Shown one piece after another: positions 10,378-34,031 of a stretch of DNA of 64,000 nt (positions within the stretch are counted from its first letter, which is position 1; each line of letters starts with the position of its first letter). The notes beneath the pieces were generated by a model, which was not told where the DNA came from, made no database searches, and saw only the letters and a list, made by a program, of their open reading frames with translations. Origin of the DNA: Endomychus coccineus (taxonomy: Eukaryota > Arthropoda > Insecta > Coleoptera > Endomychidae); contig OY294071.1 of NCBI GenBank assembly GCA_958510875.1, forward strand, positions 37,974,581 to 38,038,580. Reading direction: 5' to 3'. The position numbers and the translations under genes were made by a program.

Positions 10378-13300
10378 AAGGATCCTCGGAGCCTTCCTCG
10401 GATGAGGACTTCTTTGGGCATCATATTTCTGCAACGAAAGAATCTTTGAATCTAAACTCCCCCGATAGTATCGCGGAAGGTGTAGTACCACAACTTAATA
10501 TACAATCTCCAAATCGGACTGACTTAATAAGGCACCCATCACCTTATTATTACGGAGACCTCTTCAAAAACAGAACGCAAGTATCACCATCAAGTTCTGC
10601 CAATAAGTTCACGAAAAGTTTAGATGCATCCGATGTAATTAAACATAAGTCTAAACTAGCTCAGGGCATATTTACAGCAAAATCTTATAATCAAAAGAAT
10701 AAATCAACCCAGAAAAAATACAGGAAAAGTGCTAGTTTAGATAATCCTAGTTTGAATCCAATCCGAGCCAGATCTCGAAGTCAATTAAACTATAAGAAGA
10801 GTTCGAGTATTGATACACAAAGTACAGACTCAAGGGATGCTAACAATGAGGTGGTTATGCCACCAAATGGATTCATTTCTCCAGGTGCTTGTATTACCCG
10901 TGATGGTGCATTAGATGACGACATGACGCGCCAGAGGCATGTATACGAAACCGCTTTTGACTGTCGCGTTAGCAAATCGGATGACGATTTGGATCAAATA
11001 GACAAGGTTTCTAACCACCCGATTCTGATTCAAGTAAACAGTGCCAGAGAATCAAGATGGAACATCAGCGTCGAGAACAATACAACTCAAAGTAAACGCA
11101 AAGTGACCCTATATGGCCCTCAACCGAGTCAAGATGACAATAATATCAACATTTTATCTCAAGATTTACTGGTAAGTTATTGCGATCAATAAGTACAGTT
11201 GTAATGAATGAAAGGTGGGCATATGTGAAGAAGGAGGCGAATGTTATGGGAATGTGTGGGTTCAAAACGATATGATGTATGGAACATTAATACCCTTATT
11301 GTGATGTATATGTTTTTCAGAAATTACAGTTGCCCGAACAACAAATATCCGGTACATCTGGTATGCTTTCCCTTCCTCTTCGTGGATTTACACCATCTCC
11401 TCCGTCCACTGCACCTTTGCCTACTAAATTCCATGGGAAGGAATTGGTGATGAACAGCATCGGCAGTGCGCCGAATCTGCCCTCCCATCCCAAATCTCGA
11501 CACAAAGACTTACATTTACCTGTAAAATCCCTTCGAGGACGTTCACCATCCAACAGTAATGGACGTATGCAACTACCTGGTAGTGCATTTGATGTTGAAT
11601 TTGGAAACGCGAACATTATAGCTGAATTTAAGGGTCGACCTGGAAACGAAGTTAAACCAGAAAAAGACAGAATCTTAGAAATTAAAGATAGGCCACGAAA
11701 TAAATTATTAGTGTTGAAAAGATCAAAAGAAAACAAAGATATTTTAGAATTTATGGGTCGACGAAGCAGACATAAGTACTCCAGTACAGAAAGTATCACA
11801 ACCAGTAGCAGTGGAGGTAGCATGGAGAGTATTAAGAGTAGTACAAGTGAAGGTAACAGAAGTACAACCAGCTCAGAAAGTCGACATTCTTCATCACTTA
11901 GTTCCCACAGTTCTGATTCTGGTAGTAACTCTAAGTATCCCCCACTCCAACCTTCCACTTTTTTATCCCATCCAAACAAACTTCATATTCTCAGCCCTAT
12001 ATCTGATAAATCTTCTCAGGAACCAATTTCTGAAACATCAGATAACAATAGAAATAATATTTCCCAGAAGTGCTCTCCAGAAGAGGTAGCTACACCTGAA
12101 AATGTGAAAATTAAACGCCGTCTACCTCAGAATAAAAATTTATTAAATCTTGGCTTCCGCATTGGTGATCCGGAGATTCAAGGTTCCGATAGTGGTATTT
12201 CCATTCAGTCAAGAGAAGGTAGTTTTCATTGTATTTCCTAAAAATATATGTTGTTCAATATCTGTAACTGAAATTCAAATGTTTCAGGTATAAAATCAAG
12301 ATTTGGTTTTATTAACGCAGAACTATCTGCTCCAAGTCAACAAGATTTCTCTGACTTACCTTTCGATATGCCAAAATTACGGAGACGTCGAATTATTCCA
12401 CAAGATGCTTGCACATCTGGGAGTGCTACATCGGTTGATTTGCGAGATTTACCATTTGATATGCCAAAATTAAGACGGAGATTGAGAATTCAGCAATCAA
12501 ATATTGACGTTTGTATTTCCCAAGCATCATCTAGTCAAAGCGTTATTGAAGCTGACAGAGAAGGTAATTTCCTTCATTTTATATATTTTCAACATGTTTT
12601 AAATATGCTTAGTGGCGACATTAGTAAATAGATGTACTTATTATTTAATTCAGGCAATTGATTTCATTTTGTAGAGCATGGAGCTATACGAATCAAAATG
12701 CCATTCGAATGTATAATTTGTTCATTAATTTTTACACGGTGTCGAAACGTTATTTCTAATTAGATATATCTGTTATTTCAGTTTCTTCGTTCAGGCCTAA
12801 GTTAACTCTGAATTTGGGTGATATCAGTAGGCAAAGACCTGGTCTTGGATTGTCGCTCATGGGTCTTGGTTTGAATTTGAATAACACTCAAATAGCTACA
12901 GCAGAAATCATTGACATACATTTACCTCTAGAAAAACAAGGGTGAGTTGAAAATACATGTTATAACTAGAACATAGTTGAATTGTAATTATAGTTGGTTC
13001 CATGGAGCAATAACTAGGATCGAAGCTGAAAATGTTCTAAAATCATTGCGAGAAGGTAGTTTTCTAGTCAGAAACAGCGAGTCCACAAAACAAGACTATT
13101 CCTTATCTTTGAAGTAAGTTATCGATCACTCTTCTATATCGAAATATGTGATTCTGCGGCATAATTAAACATCTTATTGATGAGTTTTGTTTTTAAATGT
13201 AAACTGGGATGCATCCTACTAATACTGAATTTGTTGTTTTCATGTCTTTATTTCTCATATATTTGTGTCCACTTGGATTAAAATAGCTGAACAAATCTAT

Positions 13301-13512
13301 TGAGAAGTTTTTTGATTTTCAGAAGTGCAAGAGGTTTTATGCATATGAGGATACAGAGAGACTGCAACGATGGTTGCTTCATTTTAGGGCAATTCAGTAA
13401 ACCGTTTAGTTCCATTCCTGAAATGATCCGTCACTTCTCAATAAATAAACTACCGATAAGAGGGGCCGAACATATGTGTTTGTTACAGCCTGTTATTGCA
13501 CAACTATTGTGA
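10378..13512 (+). CDS. SH2 adaptor protein, SHB/SHD/SHE/SHF family (5'-incomplete)
   Basis: Six exons join in frame with GT-AG introns: 10378-11171, 11321-12218, 12288-12563, 12782-12941, 12994-13113 and 13323-13512. They encode about 812 residues ending at TGA 13510-13512. The first exon is entered at an acceptor with one base of its first codon upstream, so the start Met is in an unidentified earlier exon. The first 600 residues are Ser-rich and low in structure. The C-terminal 95 residues are an SH2 domain: WFHGAITR, then GSFLVRNSES with the phosphotyrosine-binding Arg, LSLK, GFMHMRI, and the ending LPIRGAEHMCLLQPV typical of SHB-family SH2 domains. Such adaptors bind phosphotyrosines on receptor kinases and relay signals in the cytoplasm. 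The residues DLPFDMPKLRRR occur twice, 40 residues apart, a feature I do not know from vertebrate members. A conserved block GLSLMGLGLNLN lies between these repeats and the SH2. Confidence 0.88.
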
Positions 13513-14264
13513 TAAGTATTTATTTCGTGTTTTTTTTTCATTCATATTAGTAAATTTTACCTTGCTATATTTATTATTTTAATGTTACAAATGTTAATAA
13601 TTATATAAACTATAGTATTCAGGGATTTCCAATTCAATTAAAGATTATTGTTAACAAACATATTCTAATCATTCATTCTCCACCGTCGCTGTTATTTCAT
13701 TCTAACGACGCCTAATCAATTGGATATTACTTTTTTTGTTACATAGTTGAAAGATAATGATGTAATTAGTCAAAAATTGGATTTTGAGCATATGGTTATG
13801 ATTTTTTTGAATTTAAATAACAACTATTAAAAGTTTGATTTTCAGTGTAGTGAAAATCAAACTTTTAAAGGCCGACTATTCAATTTCTCGAGAATAAATC
13901 AAAATCAATAAGTTCATGAGTCGCAAATTTCAACTCTTCACATTGTAATTTCCAAACACTTCTAGCTGTTTCAACTATTAGTCTTATTTTTTACGTAAAC
14001 TTGTATTTCAATTTGTATTTTATTGTCCTACCATTGCGTAGCTTAATTAACCATTTTAACCATCTACTCAAATGGTGCCATGTCATTCATATAATTATTA
14101 GCTTTTGGTACATTTTCAAGAACTGTTTCATTTATGTAGATGTGGTAGGTCTTCAAATGAGACTATTGATCTACGTTAGTGAAATTTATATCAATCTGTT
14201 ATAAAAGGAGATAGCTATGATCTTATATTTCAAAACTGGAATTATTGTTCTGATGAAGTATATT
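13513..14264. other. 3' flank of the SHB-like gene
   Basis: AT-rich sequence with no gene. It contains a short inverted repeat near 13832-13870 (AAAAGTTTGATTTTC and its complement) that can form a hairpin. No clear AATAAA lies within the first 150 bases after the stop. Confidence 0.5.
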
Positions 14265-14314
14265 GAATTTCTCGGGAATTAGATCACATTCACACATATG
14301 TTTACTATATTTTC

Positions 14315-14356
14315 GTCTTTACGTACGTTTCGGTCTCACGACCATCATCAAGAGAT
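14315..14356 (-). ncRNA. hammerhead ribozyme motif, degenerate
   Basis: On the minus strand: UUGAUGA, U, GGUC-GUGA-GACC, GAAA, CGUACGU, A, AAGAC. Stem II is perfect, but the invariant C3 of the core CUGANGA is U and stem I does not pair. Probably inactive. Confidence 0.6.
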
Positions 14357-14553
14357 GTTTGAAAACTGATTCACGTCACAAAAGCGCAGGATTCCCTTAA
14401 TCTACTTGCACTGAGCGTGTTACATTTTCAGTTATTCGTGTTTCGTTCGCTGTTGTGACATGGTCATTTTTAATTGAAAATAGTGCGATAACGACGCTCA
14501 GTGCAATTAGTTTAAGGAAATCCAGCGCTTTGTAACGTGAATTAGTTTTAAAC

Positions 14554-14595
14554 ATTTTCTGATGATGGTCGTGAGACCGAAACGTACGTAAAGAC
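14554..14595 (+). ncRNA. hammerhead ribozyme motif
   Basis: Core CUGAUGA at 14559-14565, an extra U, stem II GGUC-GUGA-GACC, GAAA, the palindromic CGUACGU of a very short stem III, A17 at the cleavage position, then AAGAC. Stem I (AUUUU with AAGAC) is weak, with one wobble and one mismatch. Core complete, so weak activity is possible. Confidence 0.7.
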
Positions 14596-14647
14596 GAAAA
14601 TATAGTAAACGTATTATGTGTTAATGTGATCTATTACCTGAGAATTC

Positions 14648-16089
14648 ACATATAATTCACACCTGGGCTAAGAATCATAATTAATATAGTAGTGATTTTG
14701 GCATCCGGGGTGGTAGATTAATATTTCCATGATGTTATGTTGTTACCACTCATTATTTATGCATATTCCATATATAATATGGTGAACTTTGTTATAAACA
14801 AAATAAATATTGAAACTCTTGTGCAATATTTCGCCGGCCTGCAATTTCGATATCCGTTATGTTTCGTAAACTCTTTATTTTGTTGAGAATTGGTTTGTTC
14901 GTTTTGTATTATTTCATCAAGAGTTGGATAATTGGTATTTTGTAGGGCTGATGCAGAAACTATATTGCCAAAGGAAAATGACTGTGAATAATTTATACAT
15001 ACCTATATATTATATACATTTCAATGTTATAGTTAGACTAAATAGTTCTTAGTTCATAAATGTTTTAGGATTAGAATTTTACGAAAAAAAAATCAAATAC
15101 TAAAAAGTACTTTATTACATTTCACTCACAATAAGGCTCATTATTTAAATATATTTTATTATGTTGTTTTTTATATTATCGAATTTGACTTTTTGTAGAT
15201 TACTTAATCATTTGAATAATAAATAGTATAGTTTAGAGACTTTGTGATGAATGTGTCAATATGGAACTGAAATAAAAACATAAGATTTATATAATTTAAT
15301 TTTCCTTGTAAATATCTTTCCTCTAAGAAAAACACATCTTATAGAATCAAACAAGTACGTACATCAATGGTAAATGTCTCGGAAAAAATTTGGGTGATTT
15401 GTAAATGGGCAAATAAATGTCAGCCGATCACAAAACGGACACGACGACACTTGCAGCTCTGCTGTTTAACAAAACTGTCAACCCTATAAAACGTTGAATT
15501 CCATCTTGCAACGACACCTTTCATGAGCTTCCTAGGATCTCCGATCTTTTGCTTTGGTAATCAAATTTTAAATATTAAGTTTGCTTCAGAACTTCCCTGT
15601 ACAAAAGAGGATCACTACCATAGACAATGAACACTACTGGCAAAGGCCAGTATATAAATGCGAAAGCAGGCTTCTTGGAGCTGTAGGGATGCGTGAATAA
15701 CGTGATACGCATGCCGAATTTTTCGTCGCGCAGAATTCGTGTCTAAATTGCCTCAGACTAATATATAAAATTCATAAATCATCATATACATAATTGTCAA
15801 TATCCCGTCTAAGAGTAAATAAATTTCCTTACCGTTTGCAACATGTATTTAAATATACCGTCTGGAAAATGTTTTATGATTTTAATCGATATTATTAACA
15901 GTAGTAAAATCAATCCAGTATTTCGACACTAGTAACTTGTGTTTTCAATTTTGTGTCGAACAAAACTATTTTCAATTTCATCAATCATTTTTCATTCAAC
16001 CGTGAGGTATTCCAGTGGGTGCCCCTGCTGCTTCTAGTAGAAATTTTCATGTCTCATTCCTGATGATAATATTTTTAAATCACAACTTA
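14648..16089. other. intergenic, nothing recognised
   Basis: AT-rich sequence with scattered moderately GC-rich patches (15420-15740). I find no open frame with a recognisable product, no RNA gene and no clear repeat structure. Confidence 0.5.
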
Positions 16090-16320
16090 CTAGTAACTAA
16101 CCGCCTTCGGTAGTGTAGTGGTAAGTAAGTGGCAACCCGGGTGAAGGCCGAGATATATCTCAGGCAAAAGGCGGTGGTATTCATTGGGCAAGAAAATATC
16201 TGACCGTACCTTTCTTCGGATGGGAAGTAAAACAGTAGGTCCCGTGTACTGTAATATGTCACCGCACGTTAAAGATTCCTACCTGTACTTGACGTTAAAT
16301 ACAAAATATAGATAACTTCC
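16090..16320 (+). mobile_element. SINE-like element, tRNA-derived head
   Basis: The start (CGCCTTCGGTAGTGTAGTGG) resembles a tRNA-type A box region, and the body has the string TTCTTCGGATGGGA, then GTAGGTCCCGTGTACTG and GCACGTTAAAGATTCC, a pattern shared by a widespread group of animal SINEs with a conserved central domain. The B box is not convincing, so the copy is old. Assignment rests on motif memory and should be confirmed by alignment. Confidence 0.5.
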
Positions 16321-18024
16321 TTCTATTTCTAAATTCAATCCACCCAAAAATAAAGTTTACAGTAGAATCTGAAATAAACTACTTTTCTAGATTTAACACT
16401 CAGGAACAGAAACGCATATCGGAAAAAAAAAACTCACTCGGATATTATGATCCCATCAGATTCGTTTAGACCTAGATACATAAATCGGCTTTAATCCAAT
16501 GATACATAGGCTTTTTTCAATACCATTGTCCCAATTAAATTTTCAGCATGAAATAAATCAATTAAATCGCAGTAAATACGTAATGGTTATTCATTTTAAA
16601 TAATAACTAAATCAACCGTAAACAATACTATATTTACTTTAGTATATAAACAAAAATTAAAATTCAAGAAGAAAAGAGATTGCTTATTTTGGATCACTGA
16701 AAAAATCCAAAACACTTTGAAACAACATAATATAAAAATTGTATTTAATTCCAAATTAGGACATATCTTATTCAATAATTGATAAATTTGGAGTTGTATA
16801 AGCTATCATATCAGGAACGCGATTATTTTATAAGGCCAAATAGGACACTTTTTCTATTAGGTTTAATAAACATAAAACATGCTGTAGACTTTCAAAAACA
16901 GGTTCCACATTATTTTTTCTATAGTAATTATTCCTTCCCTGAAAAAAACAGTTTACATATTTGACATACAGCTGATTTAGGCTCGAAACTAAATTTGCTG
17001 GAATATTTGGATAATTTACAAACACACAAACAATACCCTACTTCTTACTGAACAAACTGACCTAATTTATTCACCATTATCTAAAGGTTTGTAATGTATT
17101 AATTCCAGGAATTATTGTCCTGTTATTCTATACCCTACTGTTAATAGCAATTCGTCATTAGAATGTAAAACCCACCATGTAATCCTTTAGTAATAATTCT
17201 CCAAGTTCATGAATGACTGACCACAGTAATCCTTTGCTCAAGTATATTTATAGTAGTATTTTAATGGTTTGAATACTGTCTGAAGATAGCCTAATAACGC
17301 TGAAACTCGAGTAACAGAAGTTACAGACAAAAGTGATATCAACATAGTAGTTTAATTTTACAATATGGACTTACTTAATTATTATATCATTTTTTATGTT
17401 CTTATACCACCTAGTATTCCCAAAAATGTATAAATATTTAACAAACGCTTGAAGTTTCGATCTATTAATTACAGTTGGGCTATTATCAACGATGCAGGTT
17501 CAACATTGAATTCGGTAAATCTGTATGCGGTCGGACCGGGTACGAAGAAACGTTTCCAACACCGGCCGACCGTGCAGTCAGTCACTACCTTTATTTAATA
17601 CAACAGGTTGTTAAGAAACGGAAGTAAGGAAATATGTTCAAAACAGAAACAACGATTTCATACAAATTTATTAAAAATGTGACATTCAGTCAAATAATGT
17701 ATTAAAATACATTTCATGGACGGATTCAAGAATTACTAAATATATAATTTTTAAAAATCTACAGACTTAAAAACTTACTATCTTTTCAAAGATCATATTA
17801 ACCTTGTTCATTATTATATTTAAAATGATAAAAATCGTAGAAAATATTAAACATTATAAATATATACCACATGTAAAAATACAAATCTCATATTATTAAA
17901 ATTGTCGATTCAACGTTTGTTGTAAAAGCAGGTACATTTGTTGTAATATCAATAAATTGTGGACAGATTGGATTAACAACATTGCTGTTATTGTTGTTCC
18001 TATTATAAGTTACAACACTTTATC
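16321..18024. other. 3' flank of Contactin and intergenic sequence
   Basis: No gene is supported. A GC-richer island at about 17500-17585 carries CGGTCGG and CCGGCCGACCG in inverse orientation, enough for a hairpin, of unknown meaning. On the minus strand, downstream of the Contactin stop, AATAAA occurs at about 17664-17669 and could be a polyadenylation signal. Confidence 0.5.
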
Positions 18025-30712
<12,688 letters not shown>

Positions 30713-30713
30713 A

Positions 30714-31227
30714 CCTGAAATGGAATGAAATTTAAATTAATCATCTTGTTTTTTTTTTAATTACTCCTCCGTCTATCATATTTACATTAGAATACTGGAA
30801 TCGAACATGATACAAATTTTTGAAAATTAAATAAAATTTATAGTGACGGGAGTGGTCATCAACTAATGTGTATTGTATTCACACGGGAGTACTATTATTC
30901 TTCTACTGTGTAAACTTTAACAATTATCCTCGTCTTATTTTAAAACTTACTTAAACCATGGATATAAAACTTAAAACTTCATAGGTAGCGTTTAAACTTG
31001 TACAGCTTTTGATTAAAGGGCAACTAAAACTTATTACGATCAGGTAATCAGGTGTTAAGTTTAAGATGCACAACATTTCATGACGGGAACATGATTCATA
31101 AATATCACCACATTATGTTTAGTGATAAATACCTTAAATAAATGGAATAGACGTTGCCGACGCTCACACGAGTGTCGCTAGCGGCAGCACCTTTGAATAT
31201 ACTATATGAGGCGCCCTCATTTCAACC
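30714..31227. other. 5' flank of Contactin
   Basis: TTCCATTTCAG is the minus-strand acceptor just before the Contactin start ATG, so this stretch is at least partly intron in the 5' UTR. No upstream exon or promoter can be identified. A patch at about 31150-31220 is richer in G and C. Confidence 0.5.
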
Positions 31228-31551
31228 CAGGTCACAAGGTCGTATTAGTGGTTCTGACCATCGGTGTTTTGGGCGGAATTCGGTCTTCGCTGCGTTCGAA
31301 CTTGAAAATCATTCCGGCCTGTAAGAACTCGGCACAGATCTTGATAGCCTGAATGCAGATCTTGATAGTCTGGATGCAGAAGACAGTCATTCTGGGTTCA
31401 ATAAGGCTAGTTTAGGGCACACGATTTGGTAACCTGAGGCTACTTACCGACCGCTAGGCAGAAGTAGCTTCGGTTAACTGATTTGTTTTTCTGCTGCGAT
31501 GTCGTCAGAGCGCGCAGTAGCGCCTTGAGCAGGTATTAATAAAAAATAAAG
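31228..31551 (+). mobile_element. non-LTR retrotransposon 3' end, sense copy
   Basis: The last codons and 3' untranslated region of a LINE in forward orientation, ending in AATAAAGTATATATATAC. It is followed at once by a copy of the same family in the opposite orientation, joined tail to tail. A short internal duplication (GATCTTGATAG-CTG-ATGCAG twice near 31337-31378) is present. Confidence 0.75.
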
Positions 31552-31947
31552 TATATATATACTTTTTTTACATTAAAACCTGGTCGGGGCTAATGCGAGC
31601 TCCGACGACATCGCAGCAATCGCGCCAGAATTTCCTAATCAGTTCTCCGAAGCTACTCCTCCCCTCCGATCGGTAAGTAGCTTCAGGTTCCCAAATCGTG
31701 TGCCCTAATTAGTCTTATTGAACCCAGAATGACTGCCTTCTACATCCGGCCTATCAAGATCTGCACCGAGTTCTTACAGACTATTATGATCTTCAAGTTC
31801 GAACGCAGCGAAACCGAATTCCGCCCAAAACACCGATGATCAGAACAACTAATACGACCTTGTGCCCTGGGTATAGCGTGCGGAGCTCGAACAGATCTTG
31901 ATACTTTGTCCATTTTTCTCCTCTTTCAAGAATATGGTTTTCTCTGC

Positions 31948-32505
31948 CAGAGAGATGTAATAATAGAGAGTGCTTCCGCCATAAGCGTAACGTTAAAAAA
32001 ATGACCGAGGTTAAGCGAACTAACAGCTAGAAGATTCATCCCGTCTCTTTACTAAATATCGCCTCACACACTGTGGTATACAATATAAGCTGTTGAGGAG
32101 TAGTGGATTTCTCGCTAGACAAGATCTCCCCACCATCCGATTATATATCTTAAACCAGAGAGATGTAAGAATAGATAGCGCTAAAGGATATATTAGTGAC
32201 CGGACTTAATGAATTTAGAGCCGCGGAGTGGGGATGAATGAGTTACCAAGCTTCCCATACCATAAAATTTTTCTCTGTACGAACTACACTAGCGGAAGAC
32301 TCGACGTCGAAAGAACGAATTGTGAATGCCGCGCATTGAGTACGGGAAATTTTTTGGAGGGGAGAAATCGGTTACTACTCAATCCCGGTCACTCGATTAA
32401 CATAGGCTTTTATGGGACTAGCGCTCTCTATTCTTACATCTCTCTGTCTTAAACCCGGTCACTAAAATAGTCGGTCGCTCTCTCTCTATCTTCACATCTC
32501 TCTGG
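31948..32505. mobile_element. outer hAT-type MITE in the LINE
   Basis: The ends CAGAGAGATGTAATAATAGAG and CTATCTTCACATCTCTCTG are inverted repeats. A second element of the same family sits inside. The flanks do not form a clean target duplication, and LINE sequence is missing at the junction, so a deletion accompanied or followed the insertion. Confidence 0.7.
32156..32446. mobile_element. inner hAT-type MITE with 8-bp target duplication
   Basis: A 291-bp element bounded by CAGAGAGATGTAAGAATAGA and its inverse. TCTTAAAC flanks it on both sides (32148-32155 and 32447-32454). An 8-bp duplication with CAG...CTG ends is the signature of hAT transposons. No transposase is encoded. Confidence 0.88.
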
Positions 32506-33089
32506 TATGGACCTGACGGTCGGAAACGGGTAATTCCAGTAGATCTGGCATTTCTCGTTTCTGACAACGGACTCAATATCTCCATGCATGTAAGGCAGCA
32601 CCGGCTCTAAATGTCTCGGATGTAAGCCCGGCTGACCTTAGGTAGCCGAAAGTCAGCCTCGTTGACAAGCCGAGCGTTTCGATGTTTCGGTAGAAAACAC
32701 CGTGTATTATCGGCTTGTCAACATGCCTCCTGAGCATAAGATCTTGCTCTGCGGCATTTAACTGGGCTTTCAGGTGAGGAGGTTGAAACTCGAGGCTGCC
32801 CTCTAGTCGGCCTTCTCGACTGATGTGATTCGAGACCAAGTTCTTCCGCAGCTTTTCGTGCTGCCTTAACGATTAATTCCCCCCTCACCAGTCACCAGAG
32901 AATGTGATGTGTATTCCAAAAATTGGTAGTTGAATTCACCAAATTCACCTTACTGCCTCAAGATTCTTGAGTTAATTAGAGCATAAATGAGCAAAATTAA
33001 TGAAGAACACATCTTACTTGTATAATTTTCAAATTCGTTTTGTTATAAAACTAATTGGAATTCTCAATCGGCCTTGAAATGTTGTTATA

Positions 33090-34031
33090 CGAGGGTTGTC
33101 TGACAAGTTTCCGACCTCAAAATGAACATGGCAGCACTCGTCAACAAAAGTGGGAGAATGTGTTTGCGCATGCCTTGAAAGGTATTTTGGACGCAGTCCA
33201 AATTAAATATATGTATATATTAAAGTTAGGGAGGTAGCAATATACCCAAAGAAACTATTTGTTACATATTGAATCAAGATTTAGGCATATGAGAAAGCTG
33301 TCCGCGCGTTGGGTACCGAATTTGCTCACTTTGAACCAAAAACGTTTTCGAACGCTCTGTTGGCATAGTTTAGGCGCAATAAATCATAGTTTTGGCGCCG
33401 ATTAATTACTGTAGATGAAACTTGGATACTATATTACTCTCCAGAAACAAAAATGCAGTCAAAACAGTAAACTGCGAAGGGGGAATCGGCTTCAAAAAGG
33501 CAAAGGCTGTCCGTTCGGCTGGGAAAGTGACGGTGACTGTTTTCTAGGATAGTCTTAATCGATTTTCTTCAAAAAAGAAAAACTATTACAGGTGCATACT
33601 AAGCATCATTACTTGAAAACCTCAAGGCAGAAAATACGGTCACATTTGCAAAAAAAATATTTTGTTTCACCAAGACAATCGCCGTCTCATACCTCACAGT
33701 TGCCATGGCGAAAATCCACGAATTACGGTTTGAACTACTTGACCACACTCCTTACTCAGCAGATCTAGCCCCAAGTGACTTTTTTGTTCCCTAAGCTAAA
33801 AGTTACGCTCGGAGGACAGAGATTTTCGTCGAATGAGGAGGTAATCACCTTTGTAAACAACATTTTTTTTCAGGGAAAAACGCCGAGTACTATTTGGACG
33901 GGTTGAAGAGATGGGAGCATCGCTGGGGGAAGTGTATAGACTCACAAGGAGTGAGTAGAAAAATATAAATAAATTTGAAGGAAAAATATCTTGTATCTTT
34001 GTTAGGTCGGAAACTTGCCAGACAACACTCG
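33090..34031 (+). mobile_element. dead mariner element
   Basis: A 942-bp element with about 28-bp inverted ends (CGAGGGTTGTCTGACAAGTT and its complement at 34004-34031) and TA on both sides. The interior traces a mariner transposase in broken frames: VDETW near 33412 with the first catalytic Asp, PETKMQSKQ, HQDNRR in place of the usual HDNA region near 33672, and LAPSDFF near 33765 with the third Asp. Several frameshifts and stops disable it. Lineage is typical of arthropod mariners. Confidence 0.88.

Larger units (their letters stand above)
14265..14647. mobile_element. foldback element with hammerhead motifs in both arms (Penelope-derived)
   Basis: A 383-bp palindromic element: the left arm from GAATTTCTCGGGAATTAG to the centre is mirrored by the right arm ending TATTACCTGAGAATTC. 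Each arm contains a hammerhead-like motif, one on each strand. The same terminal sequence (TCTCGGGAA-TAG-TCACA next to the ribozyme) is at the ends of the Penelope-like elements at 19.6-23.0 and 46.9-50.2 kb, so this is a non-autonomous derivative that has lost all coding sequence. The inner arms also match each other (TGCACTGAGCGT and its complement). Confidence 0.82.
31552..32880 (-). mobile_element. non-LTR retrotransposon 3' half, antisense copy, interrupted by MITEs
   Basis: Same family as 61686-62312. Outside the insert, the minus strand encodes SNHISREGRLEGSLEFQPPH, LNAAEQDLML, and LTFGYLRSAGLTSET (about 32830-32573), a pattern seen N-terminal to the endonuclease-like end of RLE-type LINEs. 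The insert at 31948-32505 replaces about 75 bases that are present in the 61.7-kb copy. Frames are broken. Confidence 0.72.

Noticed and set aside
11317..11979. 220-codon minus-strand frame across an SHB-like exon
   Set aside because: It mirrors the Ser-rich coding exon; the plus strand has splice sites and joins to an SH2 domain.
17486..17585. GC-rich island with inverted CGGTCGG motifs as an RNA gene
   Set aside because: A hairpin is possible but no family, promoter or boundary could be recognised.
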